Counted from the stretch's first letter, positions 17,501-24,365 are shown. The stretch is 64,000 bases of DNA from Streptomyces regalis (GCF_001509475.1 NZ_LLZG01000411.1:182804-246803), one strand, 5' to 3'. Program-made: numbers and translations. The notes: generated by a model from the letters alone, not told the origin.

Positions 17501-18779
17501 CACCGCGCAGCAGGCCCGCTTCGCCGCGGTACACGCCGACCACCTCCTGCCGCAGGTGTTCAACGTGGCCCTGCGGATCACCCTCTCCGGTGACCTGGAC
17601 GTGGCCTCCCTGCGCACCGCCCTGACCCGGCTCGTCGAACGGCACGAGGGTCTGCGGACCCGCCTGGCCCCCAGCGGGGACGGCTGGGAGCAGCAGGTGC
17701 TGCGGCCCCGCTCGATGGAGCTGCCGGTCGAGGACCTCACCGCCCTGCCTGCGGACGAACGGCGGGCCGCCGTCGAACAGGCCAGTGCGGAGGCCGCCGA
17801 GACCCCGCTCGATCCCACCGACGGAGCCCCGGTGGCGCTGCGCCTCCTGCGCACCGGCGAGAGGACCTGGGTCCTGCTCCTCGTCCTGCACCACTCCGCC
17901 TGCGACGGATGGTCCGTCAGCCTGCTGCTGAAGGAGCTGGCCGCGCTCTACGGCTCCGCCGTCACAGGCGAGCCTCACGCGCTGCCGCCCGTGCAGTGCC
18001 AGCCGGCGACGTACGCGCGATGGCAGCGGGAGCAGGCCGACGAGTCCGCCGACGAACGGAAGTTGCGGTTCTGGCTGCGCGAGCTCGACGCAGTGCCGTT
18101 CACGGTCGACCTGCCGCTGGACCGGCCCCGGCCGAAGAGGGCGAGCGGGCGGGGCGGCGCCGTGATGTTCACCGTGCTGGCCGAGGTGCGGGCCGCCGTC
18201 GAGCGACAGGCGCGACAGCGGGGAACGACGCCGTTCGTGGTCACGGCCGCGGCCCTGGGCCGCATGCTCGCGCAGAAGTCCGAACAGCGCGACGTCGTGT
18301 TCAACATCTCCTACGCCAACCGCGAGCGCCGGGAGTTCGAATCCCTGCTCGCCTGCACGATCACCGGCTTCGCGCTGCGTGTCCGGGACGCGGCGGCCGG
18401 TTCCTTTGCCGCCCTGACGGACCGCGTCGCCCGTACGGCGGTGGAGTGCATGGACCGCGCCCTGCCGGTGCGCCGGATCGCCCCCGCGTTGCGGGAGCGC
18501 ACGGGCGTCGACGTACCGGACCGGCTGGACGTCGGCTTCGCCTACCAGAGCACGCTGGACGCGGAGGTCGAACTGCCCGGCCTGACCACGGCCGTCGAGG
18601 ACCTCGCCCCCGCCGCGGCCCGCACGGAACTCAGCTTCGGCCTGGTCCCGGCCGGGGACGAACTGAAGGGCTTCGTGGAGTACTCGGCCGACCTGTGGGA
18701 CCGCACCACGATCGAGGGCTGGACCCGCGACTACGTCGCCCTCCTGCGCGAGGAGGTCGACCGGGCTCTCGGTCACTGA
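11505..18779 (+). CDS. Hybrid NRPS: AMT-LLM-C-A-PCP-C
   Basis: Assembly-line enzyme of 2424 residues. Order read here: N-terminal docking helix (1-35); class III PLP aminotransferase (about 70-510; Lys346 in YGKLLGGG, Asp in LLFDEM); luciferase-like monooxygenase of the MupA/Atu3671 type (about 567-919; MPERHFHSFGG, SGGRVGIGVASGWS); condensation domain (928-1363; HHIVVD from 1054); adenylation domain (1383-1875; YTSGSTGTPKG, YGPTE, NGKLDR); PCP (Ser1935 in GGHSI); second condensation domain (1990-2424; HHSACDG from 2129). Expected logic: transaminate the PKS beta-keto thioester, oxygenate it, then couple to the amino acid selected by A. No thioesterase follows, so release is by the last C domain or by a partner encoded elsewhere. 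GTG start with AAGGTGG, overlapping the PKS stop. Confidence 0.95.
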   Translation: MTGLNGISAALDRDLAAMTELSQRIAEQMGTGPHVPEQQSPEPPRVHGPRVTVARTSGMVQDASPRSQQEHLDDLVRRYTARTPTSKRIAQRYRRVLADSRAVVGFRSGTKEMLYPIAGRRGSGARLEDVDGNEYVDITMGFGVLLFGHEPDFVTEAVREHLSRGIQLGPRTTETGEAAELLAELTGLERVAFAGSGTEANSAAIRLARAATGRDKIVTFLGAYHGHADNVLGRTSGSGADQLTVPVSRGVPQAAVSDLLVLDYGSGTALETIARHADDIAAVVVEPVQSRHPSLQPVEFVRKLRELTRRHGIVLLFDEMLTGFRPALRGAQDLYGVTPDLATYGKLLGGGFPIGAIAGRADIMDGVDGGFWSYGDDSYPPADTTFFGGTYIQHPVSMVAARAVLTHLKEHSPHLQERLNARTAELAATLNGFFEAEEYPLRMSHFGSQFRFEHRADLELLYHHLMVRGVHVWEWRNFFLSTAHSDGDLEFVADAVRDSLRELRAAGFFQGGRPVAPQAAPPQPVSPEPPKPTPAAPAPAPVASMAWNAAAVAESRAASASEPTARTTDFSVYFFGDYPQDASTPRHGQYELLMDVARFADRHGFHALWMPERHFHSFGGLFPNPAVLAAALSRETERIRLNAGSVVLPLHDPIRVAEEWSMVDNLSGGRVGIGVASGWSAKDFVFFPERFGRHKELMYEQLEEVRKFWRGDAMRRAGGDGEAEVRLFPRPVQDAPPLYTAVVGNPASYELAARHDLGIVTNLMTQSVEQLRENIALYRRTRAQHGLDPDAGRVAVLLHTYLADDHDTARTEAYEPLSRYLRASLSVFSGVTNSLGHSIDLAELSEDDLDAVFRRAYGRYCDQRALIGTVDSVRPVVDAVTAAGANEIVALVDFGVAEDALRGGLPHLDALRRRYRRRTEPAVTEMAAADAPLSPGQERIWFLERLLPGRTAYNEIKAIRLDGPLDVPALHAALRGLVARHEGLRTVFRESGGEPRQVVRPSAEPDFEVVDGTALQEVLSAESARRFDLADGPLFVTRLVRLAEAEHVLVLSLHHIVVDAASATVLARDLSALYRSERDGTAPELPALTWSYADHAREQAAAANSPEADEDLAHWRRTLGGDLPVLALPTDRPRPATMTSNGRALFHTLDPELSRRLRELSRARRSTLFMTLLAGYAAMLHRVTGQTDIVVGTPISDRPERAEHLVGFFVNTLALRLDLSGDPEFGTLLDRVRTVALDAYDHARVPFETVVRELAPPRAVDRTPVFQVFAEFQRAEPFRFELPGVEATPLDAGPDKSLTDLTVYFTDQPHGIRCHLEYNTDLFDEDTVDRFFATFRDLLAAAVDSPEAPLSRLAPADVHTAADGEPVPPSWQRGPSRPLTDTTVHDLVARQAAALPDRTAVITGGSRLTYRQLDDRAERLAAALREQQPAGGEVALWLPRSADLVVAMLAALKAGRAYVPLDPSLGPVRAEQVIAECGARIVVSTRDDAAALKLPGGVTVVRPDATPQHSPRTASAPDRQSPCCVLYTSGSTGTPKGVVVTHRGVVDLCEWQHRRFAFTSADRSAVVCSQSFDASLLEIWPALTAGASVAIADEELRRDPLALARWYGEQGVTFSILPTALGEQLLRLPPGDQPPLRHLLLGGDVLRTRPRPEARYETVNVYGPTEVTVLCTTQTVAPQCPDPARPIAIGRPVDNVRLSVLDESGSPVPVGTVGELYVGGPGVTRGYLHRPELTAERFLPDPDCGPDARRYRTGDLVRWSGDGTLEFCGRADDQVKIRGFRVEPEEVSRVLNALDGVREAAVPARRNDRGEAYLAAYAVPADPIGAAAEDRQAYADHLAEELAARLPEYLVPRAWRILPALPVTGNGKLDRSALPAPDLVTSAPGRRPSAVAGEAAEGNRSDVERRVRELWAAEFGVDADGIAADASFFELGGHSITAMRLVNQVREEFGTEYPMLRFYQAPTLRAMTAQLASAAGDLTASAASEADDGPGTVERRAPATAQQARFAAVHADHLLPQVFNVALRITLSGDLDVASLRTALTRLVERHEGLRTRLAPSGDGWEQQVLRPRSMELPVEDLTALPADERRAAVEQASAEAAETPLDPTDGAPVALRLLRTGERTWVLLLVLHHSACDGWSVSLLLKELAALYGSAVTGEPHALPPVQCQPATYARWQREQADESADERKLRFWLRELDAVPFTVDLPLDRPRPKRASGRGGAVMFTVLAEVRAAVERQARQRGTTPFVVTAAALGRMLAQKSEQRDVVFNISYANRERREFESLLACTITGFALRVRDAAAGSFAALTDRVARTAVECMDRALPVRRIAPALRERTGVDVPDRLDVGFAYQSTLDAEVELPGLTTAVEDLAPAAARTELSFGLVPAGDELKGFVEYSADLWDRTTIEGWTRDYVALLREEVDRALGH

Positions 18780-18784
18780 TCCAC

Positions 18785-18846
18785 GTCCGCGACGCCGTCC
18801 CGCGGTGCGCCGATGAGGGCGCACCCGGCCCGGCGGCGTCGCGGAC
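18785..18846. terminator. Nested hairpin closing the biosynthetic operon
   Basis: A 13-bp perfect outer stem (GTCCGCGACGCCG at 18785 with its complement ending at 18846) encloses an inner stem GTGCGCC/GGCGCAC. It starts 5 bp after the NRPS stop and ends 2 bp before the stop of the convergent gene, so it probably serves both strands. Confidence 0.8.
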
Positions 18847-18848
18847 GC

Positions 18849-19196
18849 TCACGCGGCGCTGCTGCTCCGCGGCATCCCGTGCCGGCAGGTCACGTCGTGC
18901 TCACTGCCGAGACTCGTCCACCAGCGCTCGCAGCACGCCGAATCGAGCTCCGCACGAACGATCGCCTCGGCGGCGTCGCCGTTGCGCCCCGCCCGGGCGA
19001 TCAACTCCAGGAGCCACCGCCGCTGTTCACCGATCACGGTCTCCCGTACGACGGCGATGACCGGCACCAGACTGGCGGCGGCGAACAGGCACGCGGCCCA
19101 CATGGGGCCGTGCCGGAACGCGAGGACCGAGGTCCAGGCGAGCCCCGCGCTCGTGGCGATGTAGAGGACACAGAGGAGGCGGCTGGAGCAGTTCAT
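18849..19196 (-). CDS. Small two-helix membrane protein, unknown
   Basis: A 115-residue protein not recognised. It has two hydrophobic segments near residues 5-25 and 30-48, followed by a cytoplasmic-looking tail with ETVIGEQRRWLLELIARAGR and a Cys pair (DSACCERWW). A further C-R-H-G motif lies near the end. The ATG at 19196 is chosen because it begins right before the first helix; the ribosome site (CAAGGACGG) is weakly spaced. It converges on the NRPS gene with a shared terminator and is transcribed away from the GlxA regulator in tandem with it. It is probably not part of the cluster. Confidence 0.7.
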   Translation of the reverse strand: MNCSSRLLCVLYIATSAGLAWTSVLAFRHGPMWAACLFAAASLVPVIAVVRETVIGEQRRWLLELIARAGRNGDAAEAIVRAELDSACCERWWTSLGSEHDVTCRHGMPRSSSAA

Positions 19197-19304
19197 GGGA
19201 GTACACCGTCCTTGGGGAGGATCGATACCCCTTGTCCAACTACTGACGGCCCGCGTGGTCTCGGGTGATTTTTCCCACCGTGACTGATCAGGGCGATCCA
19301 CCGG

Positions 19305-20267
19305 TTATGACTGGGCGCCGACCACGGCCTTCCCCTGGAACGCGGAGCGGTAGGCATGCGGCGTGGTGCCGACCACCCGGCGGAAGCGCTCACGGAACGC
19401 CGTCGGCGAACCGAACCCCGCCTGCCGCGCGATCCGTTCGATCGGATGGTCGCTGTTCTCCAGCAGATACTGGGCCCGCCGCACCCGCGCCCGCAGCAGC
19501 CACTGCAGCGGAGTGGTGCCGGTCTGCTCACGGAACCGGCGGCTGAAGGTGCGCTCACTCATCCCCGAACGCTCCGCCATCGCACCCAGGGTGATCTCCC
19601 CGGCCAGATTGTCCTCGATCCACTCCAGCAGGGGTTCGAGGGCCGAGCCGCGCGGTACGGGCGGGTGCTCGTGCACGATGAACTGCGCCTGCCCGCCCTC
19701 CCGTTCGAGGGGGACGACGGACATGCGTGCGGTGTGCGCTGCCACGGCCGACCCCAGATCCCGCCGGATCATGTGCAGGCACAGGTCCAGCCCCGCGGCG
19801 GCTCCGGCGGAGGTGAGGATCTGCCCGTTGTCGACGTACAGCACGTCCGGCTCCACCCGGACGTCCGGGAAGCGCCGCGCCAGCTCATCGGTGGCCATCC
19901 AGTGGGTGGTGGCGCGCAGTCCGTCCAGTAGGCCGGCCTCGGCCAGGACGAAGGCGCCCACACACACGGAAGCGATCCGCGTGCCGGCCTGCGCCGCCTG
20001 CCGCAGGGCCGTCACCACGTCAGGGGAGGGCGGCCCGGCATCGTCGCAGCCCGGCACGATGACCGTGTCCGCGTCCGCCAGCCCGTCGAGCCCCCGGTCG
20101 ATCCGCAGGCCGAAGCCCTCCGTGCGCACCTCCGGCGACTCGGCACACAGCCGGACCCGGTAGGGACGACGGCCGTCCGGCAACCGCGTCCAGCTGAACA
20201 TCTGGAAGGGCGTCGCCATGTCGAACGGCACCACGCTGTCGAGAACCAGAATCGCCACGGTGTGCAT
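19305..20267 (-). CDS. GlxA-family regulator (DJ-1/PfpI plus AraC)
   Basis: A 320-residue regulator with a DJ-1/PfpI-like N-terminal domain (residues 1-185; nucleophile-elbow-like IASVCVGAFVLAEAGLLDG) and a C-terminal AraC/XylS pair of helix-turn-helix motifs (about 215-312; LGAMAERSGMSERTFSRRF and IERIARQAGFGSPTAFRERF). The ATG at 20267 starts directly with HTVAILVLDSVVPFD, the first strand of the fold, and has AGGGTG upstream. It is divergent from a DUF2269 membrane gene across about 150 bp and may control it. Family members often sense small metabolites or stress; the ligand is unknown. Confidence 0.92.
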   Translation of the reverse strand: MHTVAILVLDSVVPFDMATPFQMFSWTRLPDGRRPYRVRLCAESPEVRTEGFGLRIDRGLDGLADADTVIVPGCDDAGPPSPDVVTALRQAAQAGTRIASVCVGAFVLAEAGLLDGLRATTHWMATDELARRFPDVRVEPDVLYVDNGQILTSAGAAAGLDLCLHMIRRDLGSAVAAHTARMSVVPLEREGGQAQFIVHEHPPVPRGSALEPLLEWIEDNLAGEITLGAMAERSGMSERTFSRRFREQTGTTPLQWLLRARVRRAQYLLENSDHPIERIARQAGFGSPTAFRERFRRVVGTTPHAYRSAFQGKAVVGAQS

Positions 20268-20414
20268 GAATGACACCCTAGGCGGAATCCCGCCACACGC
20301 ATAAGCCCAGGTGGCGCAGGCGGAATCGGACGAAAGACCGGACTGGACTGTTGGCGAGAACCTGTTGGAAGCTGTCATTTCAGCCTCTGTCCGATCACCC
20401 GTGGCCTCCCTAGC

Positions 20415-20885
20415 GTGGGGCGGGTGACCAAGATCCTCCTCACCCTTCACGTCCTGGCCGCCATCGTCGCCGTCGGCCCCGTCACCGTCGCGGCCAGCAT
20501 GTTCCCGCCGGCCGCGCGCCGCGTCCCGGCGACGGACGGGGCGGTGGCGGTGGGCACCGTCCAGCTCCTGCACCGCATCTGCCGCGTCTACGGAGCCATC
20601 GGGGTCGCGGTGCCCGTACTCGGCCTGGCCACCGCGCTGGCCATGGGCGTCCTGGGCAGCGGATGGCTCATCACGTCCATCGCCCTGACCGCCGCGGCCG
20701 CCGGAATCCTGATCGCCTTCGTCCTGCCCCGCCAGGAGGAACTCCTCGAGCAACTGAACGCCGAGAAGCCCGTCGAGCACGCGGCCACCGTTCAACTCGC
20801 CATGTTCACCGGCATCTTCAACCTGCTGTGGGTAACCGTCACCGTCCTGATGGTCGTCCGGCCCGGCTCGACGACGGGTGCCTGA
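20415..20885 (+). CDS. DUF2269-type integral membrane protein
   Basis: About 153-156 residues with four hydrophobic helices and little else. The first helix begins TKILLTLHVLAAIVAVGPVT, matching the typical opening of DUF2269-like proteins, whose function is unknown. The start is either GTG 20415 or GTG 20424; neither has a strong ribosome site, so a leaderless message is possible. It is divergent from the GlxA-family regulator. Confidence 0.8.
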   Translation: MGRVTKILLTLHVLAAIVAVGPVTVAASMFPPAARRVPATDGAVAVGTVQLLHRICRVYGAIGVAVPVLGLATALAMGVLGSGWLITSIALTAAAAGILIAFVLPRQEELLEQLNAEKPVEHAATVQLAMFTGIFNLLWVTVTVLMVVRPGSTTGA

Positions 20886-20998
20886 CGTCGGCCGTCAAGC
20901 GCTCTGGCAGAATTCGCACCTCAGTGTGCGTCGGCGCCTAGACTCGACAGCCGTGCCCAAATGCACACAGGGCCACGACATGAAAGGCGCGTTGACGG

Positions 20999-21217
20999 GT
21001 GTTCCAGGATTCCCCCATTTACGACCGGCTCATCGCGGAGCGCGGCGACATTCCGACCCAGGTGCGCCGGGAGGCCGAACGCGTCAGCAGAGAAGTCGAG
21101 TTCGCCATGCAACCGCTGCTGCAGTCCGGCGGCCACGCACCGCCTCCCGGACGCCCGGGGCCCCCGCCCCCGACCTGGCAGCGCGGCGCCCTGCCGCCCG
21201 GCCCGCAGCAGCTCTGA
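20999..21217 (+). CDS. Small Pro-rich hypothetical protein
   Basis: A 72-residue protein not assigned to a family. The first half is helical and charged (YDRLIAERGDIPTQVRREAE); the second half is Pro/Gly-rich and probably disordered. It starts at GTG with GAAAGG about 11 bases upstream. It ends 6 bp from the end of the convergent graspetide maturase gene. A role with the graspetide locus is possible only by proximity. Confidence 0.6.
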   Translation: MFQDSPIYDRLIAERGDIPTQVRREAERVSREVEFAMQPLLQSGGHAPPPGRPGPPPPTWQRGALPPGPQQL

Positions 21218-21223
21218 GCACGG

Positions 21224-22198
21224 TCAGGGAACCTGCGCGCGCGCCCCGTTCACCCGCGACGGCCGCCACGAGGCAGGTCGGGCAAGCCACTCGGCGATGC
21301 CCAGGGCGATCGGCTGACCCGTGTCCACCTCTATGAACCCGAACTGCCCCGACTGATTGCACTCCAGGAACCACCACGTCCCGTCGGCGTCCTCCGCGAA
21401 GTCGAAGGCGCCGTAAGCGAGTTCGGCCTCCCGCATGTACGCGCGGACGGCCTCGGCGACACGCGGCGCGACCTCGACGGGACACCACGGCACGTCGGAC
21501 GTGTCGAAGCGGACGTCCACCTCGGCCTCGGCGTCGGTCGCCCTGCGGGCGGCCAGCAGCCGCTCGCCCACCACCGTGAGGCGGATGTCGGCCCGCTTGG
21601 CGACGCGCCGTTGCAGCAGGGTGGGCCCGAACGCGACGGCGGAGAAGTCCGCGTCCGGGGCCACCCTGCTGGTCGGCACCGCCCGCGGCGGATCCTGCGG
21701 ATGCGTGCCCGACACCGGCTTGACCACCAGATCCGGATAGCGATCGGCGAAATCGCGGGCGGCCTGCGGGAACGTCGTGATCAACGTGGCCGGCACGGGC
21801 AGCCCGCAACGCTGGGCCACCCGCAACTGCCACGGCTTGTGACGGGCCCGGCGGGCCGCGTCGGGATGGTTCATCCAGCGGGCGTCACAGCCGCGCAGCA
21901 TGCCGTACAGCGCCTGCCCGGCCTCCTCCGTCAGCCAGCCGGAAGGCACGGCCGCCCGGGCCGCCGCGGTCCCCGGCCTGCGTATCCAGACCGACCGCAG
22001 CCCCTCGATGCTCACCAGGCGCCCCGCGGACGACAGATGGCCGCGGAAGGCGCCGTGCACATACTCGCCCGACAGAGCGACCCCGCCGGTCAGGTCGGCG
22101 GGATCGAGTCGGACCACCGGGACGCCGGACGCGTTCAGGTGCACGACCACCATGTCCGCCGTCACGTCCTCTTCGCTGGTCAGAATCAAGACGGTCAT
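21224..22198 (-). CDS. Graspetide maturase, ATP-grasp ligase (TgmB-like)
   Basis: ATP-grasp enzyme of 324 residues of the ribosomal-peptide maturase group. It opens with LILTSEEDVTADMVV and an RLDPADL segment typical of TgmB/MvdD-type ligases, then the ATP-grasp features: LVVKPVSGT (near 160), LLQRRVAKRADIRLTVVG (near 205-220) and the metal-binding end FDFAEDADGTWWFLECNQSGQF (near 272-293). Such enzymes form ester or amide links between Ser/Thr/Lys and Asp/Glu side chains of a precursor peptide. The precursor gene lies 16 bp upstream in the same operon. The protein-isoaspartate methyltransferase that often follows in tgm loci is absent; this reading of its class is by eye. Confidence 0.9.
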   Translation of the reverse strand: MTVLILTSEEDVTADMVVVHLNASGVPVVRLDPADLTGGVALSGEYVHGAFRGHLSSAGRLVSIEGLRSVWIRRPGTAAARAAVPSGWLTEEAGQALYGMLRGCDARWMNHPDAARRARHKPWQLRVAQRCGLPVPATLITTFPQAARDFADRYPDLVVKPVSGTHPQDPPRAVPTSRVAPDADFSAVAFGPTLLQRRVAKRADIRLTVVGERLLAARRATDAEAEVDVRFDTSDVPWCPVEVAPRVAEAVRAYMREAELAYGAFDFAEDADGTWWFLECNQSGQFGFIEVDTGQPIALGIAEWLARPASWRPSRVNGARAQVP

Positions 22199-22214
22199 CG
22201 TCGCCGGCCTGTGT

Positions 22215-22406
22215 TCAGTCGTCGAAGTGGGTCTTCGAGCCCGCCGTGGACGTCGTGGTCCCCAGCTCCCGCATCAGAGCGTGATCACGGGCGGCTATCC
22301 GCCCGTCACTGAGCACGTTCAACTGCAGACCGGAGTCGTAGACGTACGGAGTGCTGACCTCCAACTCCGCGGCCGGCCGTGCATAGTTGAGCGCGAACGG
22401 TTGCAT
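22215..22406 (-). CDS. Graspetide precursor peptide (TgmA-like)
   Basis: A 63-residue precursor. The leader carries the PFALNYARP segment, then STPYVYDSGLQLNVLSDG, matching the family of putative ATP-grasp-target RiPPs. The C-terminal core (about residues 48-63, LGTTTSTAGSKTHFDD) is rich in Thr/Ser donors and ends in two Asp acceptors, as expected for side-chain ester (omega-ester) rings. The ATG at 22406 has GAGGGAG six bases upstream; an in-frame GTG at 22448 would add 14 residues that do not look like leader. It is the first gene before the ATP-grasp ligase, with a 16-bp gap. Confidence 0.88.
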   Translation of the reverse strand: MQPFALNYARPAAELEVSTPYVYDSGLQLNVLSDGRIAARDHALMRELGTTTSTAGSKTHFDD

Positions 22407-22444
22407 CGTCTCTCCCTCACAGGTGCTGCTCCGATCGAGCGTGG

Positions 22445-22480
22445 TCACCCAGCGGCGTCGTTCGGTCCGCCGACGGCCAT
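22445..22480 (-). other. Possible 11-codon leader ORF
   Basis: ATG at 22480 preceded by AAGAGGA and ending with TGA 39 bp upstream of the precursor start; it encodes M-A-V-G-G-P-N-D-A-A-G. The stop overlaps the alternative GTG start of the precursor frame (GTGA). The segment above it, 22485-22550, is AT-rich and probably carries the promoter. It may be chance. Confidence 0.3.
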
Positions 22481-22524
22481 AGGGTTCCTCTTACTTAAAC
22501 GAATCGAACGAGTGATTGGTTTCC

Positions 22525-22821
22525 TTACTTTCTGTAACCAACGGCGTCCGGCGGTTCCGCATCGGGAGAGCGGCGCAGGGTACGCAGTGCCAGCAAGAGC
22601 ACGCCGATGTCGTCCAGATACACCGGATCCGGCACCAGATCGGCGGGCAGAACTAAGTAGGCGACGGCACCCCAGAACACCCATCGCGGTCCGGTCGGCA
22701 GCCCGGCACGCCTCAGCACGCGCCGGGTTCGCACCAGCCGCACCAGGACACCGACGGCCACGGCGAGCACTGCGGCCGCGAGGGCCACGGCGACGACGAT
22801 CACTGTGGTGGTCGACTCCAC
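22525..22821 (-). CDS. DUF1232 (YkvA-like) membrane protein
   Basis: A 98-residue protein: an N-terminal hydrophobic helix (residues 5-25), a basic stretch (RLVRTRRVLRRAG) and the DUF1232 signature LPADLVPDPVYLDDIGVLLL (about 62-81). DUF1232 proteins are small membrane-associated proteins of unknown function. The GTG at 22821 follows an excellent AGGAGGAGGG. Codon 56 (22654-22656) is TTA, rare in Streptomyces and read by the bldA tRNA, so translation may be delayed to development. It lies upstream of the graspetide genes on the same strand. Confidence 0.85.
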   Translation of the reverse strand: MESTTTVIVVAVALAAAVLAVAVGVLVRLVRTRRVLRRAGLPTGPRWVFWGAVAYLVLPADLVPDPVYLDDIGVLLLALRTLRRSPDAEPPDAVGYRK

Positions 22822-23031
22822 GGACCCTCCTCCTGCCGGCGGTGCGCACGACACACTGCTGGTCGGATTCCCCCTTGCGGCGTGCGCATTGCATGACGGC
22901 GGTCACCTGGCGGCCCTCGTCACCCGTCAGGACGAAAGACGCGCAACCGGTCCCGACACCTGCCTGGGCAGGAGCCGGGATCCGCCCACCACGCCCACCG
23001 AAGGCAACCCGCCGGACGCAGTACGCGACAC

Positions 23032-24198
23032 CTACGAGTCCTGCGCAGCCGCCGTACGCACCGCGAGTGGGCGAGTGCGGCCCTCGGCCTGCGCCTGCCG
23101 CCGGGCCCGACCGCGTCTGCGGTCGCGGCGGCGTTCGAGGCGGACCAGCAGCGGACGGCTGCCGAACAGACTCAGCTGCTGTACGTGGACGGGTGTCAGG
23201 CCGAGCGCCAGGGCGTGGCCCAGTCCGTGCGCCTCGGGCAGCAGCACGATCGCGCGCCCCTCGTCGGTGAGGACGCGGGCGAGTTCGCGCCACCATAGCT
23301 CCGGGTGCCCGGCGAGGCGTCCACCCGCGTCGACCTGTTCTCCCCAGGGCGGGTTGCACAGGACACGGTCGATGCTGCGGTCGGCGACCGGGAGCGCGCC
23401 GGCGTCGCCGGGCTCGACGGCGACCGGCAGCGGCCCGGCGTTCTGCCGTGCCGCCCGGCGCGCGGCCGGATCGAGGTCGAACCCGAGCAGCGTGGTGCCC
23501 GGCACCGTGTGGTGGGCCTCGATGAGCAGCGTCCCCGCTCCACAGCACGGGTCCAGCACCCGCTGCCCCGGCCGCAGTTCGGCCGCCTGGGCCATGGCGG
23601 CGGCGACCGGCGGGTGCAGGGTGCCCGCGACGGTCGCGTTCTTGTAGGCGCGCCGGTGCGCCGGACGCCGCCCCAGGCGGAGCAGCAGGGTGGCGTGGGC
23701 GCCGTCCAGCGTCAGCCGCCACCCGCTGTGGCCGGGCGGCGCAGGCTCGCCGTGCCGGCGCGCGTGGTACGGCACACCGGCTCGCTCGGCCAGTACCCGG
23801 CCGACGGCGTCCTCGATGTCGTACCGGTTGTACGTCCTGCGCCCCAGGAAGGACGCCGAGACCTCGATCTCGCCGAACCCGGCCGGCCCGCCGCGGCCCT
23901 GCCGTTCCCGCGCCAGTTCCTCCAGATCGACCGCACAGGCCATCTCGGCCAGGGCGCCCAGGTCGCTCTTGTGCGGACCGATGTCGTCCCGGCGGCGGGC
24001 GAGGAGGAAGACGTCGTCGGCGGTCCGCAGCCGCACCGTGCCGTCGTCGCTGCCGCCGTTGCCGGCATGGGTACTGGTAGGGGTCCGGAAGCCCACCTCA
24101 CGGTGGCCGATCCATTCGATGCTCGCGGAACGCGTCCGCAGAATCTCCGTGCCGAGTGCGGGCTCCAGCCCGCGTACGCACCGCGCAACCATGCGCAT
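23032..24198 (-). CDS. THUMP-type RNA/tRNA guanine-N2 methyltransferase
   Basis: SAM-dependent methyltransferase of 388 residues, similar in form to TrmN/Trm14. The N-terminal half looks like a THUMP-type RNA-binding region (MVARCVRGLEPALGTEILR; DIEDAVGRVLAERAG). The C-terminal Rossmann domain has SAM motif I in VLDPCCGAGTLLIEA (about residues 205-220), acidic motif II (LLGFDLDPAA) and the catalytic NPPWGE (about 277). A basic Arg-rich tail ends the protein. The ATG at 24198 follows GGGAGAAG; a GTG at 24216 is possible. It could methylate tRNA or rRNA guanine; target not determinable here. It is unlikely to be the missing graspetide methyltransferase, which belongs to the isoaspartate class. 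Confidence 0.85.
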   Translation of the reverse strand: MRMVARCVRGLEPALGTEILRTRSASIEWIGHREVGFRTPTSTHAGNGGSDDGTVRLRTADDVFLLARRRDDIGPHKSDLGALAEMACAVDLEELARERQGRGGPAGFGEIEVSASFLGRRTYNRYDIEDAVGRVLAERAGVPYHARRHGEPAPPGHSGWRLTLDGAHATLLLRLGRRPAHRRAYKNATVAGTLHPPVAAAMAQAAELRPGQRVLDPCCGAGTLLIEAHHTVPGTTLLGFDLDPAARRAARQNAGPLPVAVEPGDAGALPVADRSIDRVLCNPPWGEQVDAGGRLAGHPELWWRELARVLTDEGRAIVLLPEAHGLGHALALGLTPVHVQQLSLFGSRPLLVRLERRRDRRRGRARRQAQAEGRTRPLAVRTAAAQDS

Positions 24199-24365
24199 GA
24201 TGCCGTCTTCTCCCACGTCGCAGCCCGGGACGGTGGAAGACCGCCCCGCATCGCCGGCGCCGGGTCGAGCCGCGCAGTGCCGACGGAGTGGCTAGCGGAG
24301 GGGGAAGAAGTACGTCATGATCGAACAGGCTATCAGGGCGTCAACTTCCGTGAGAGCCTGCGGGC

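Noticed and set aside
16032..18824. 930-codon minus-strand frame under the NRPS
   Set aside because: Composition is Arg/Gly/Gln/Ala noise typical of antisense frames; no domain motif, while the plus frame holds intact A, PCP and C domains.
18849..20885. GlxA regulator and membrane genes as part of the PKS-NRPS cluster
   Set aside because: Separated by a strong bidirectional terminator and opposite orientation; no biosynthetic function visible.
23032..24198. Methyltransferase as the graspetide tailoring enzyme
   Set aside because: It has an N-terminal RNA-binding region and NPPW motif of tRNA/rRNA methylases, not the isoaspartate methyltransferase fold, and it is separated by other genes.
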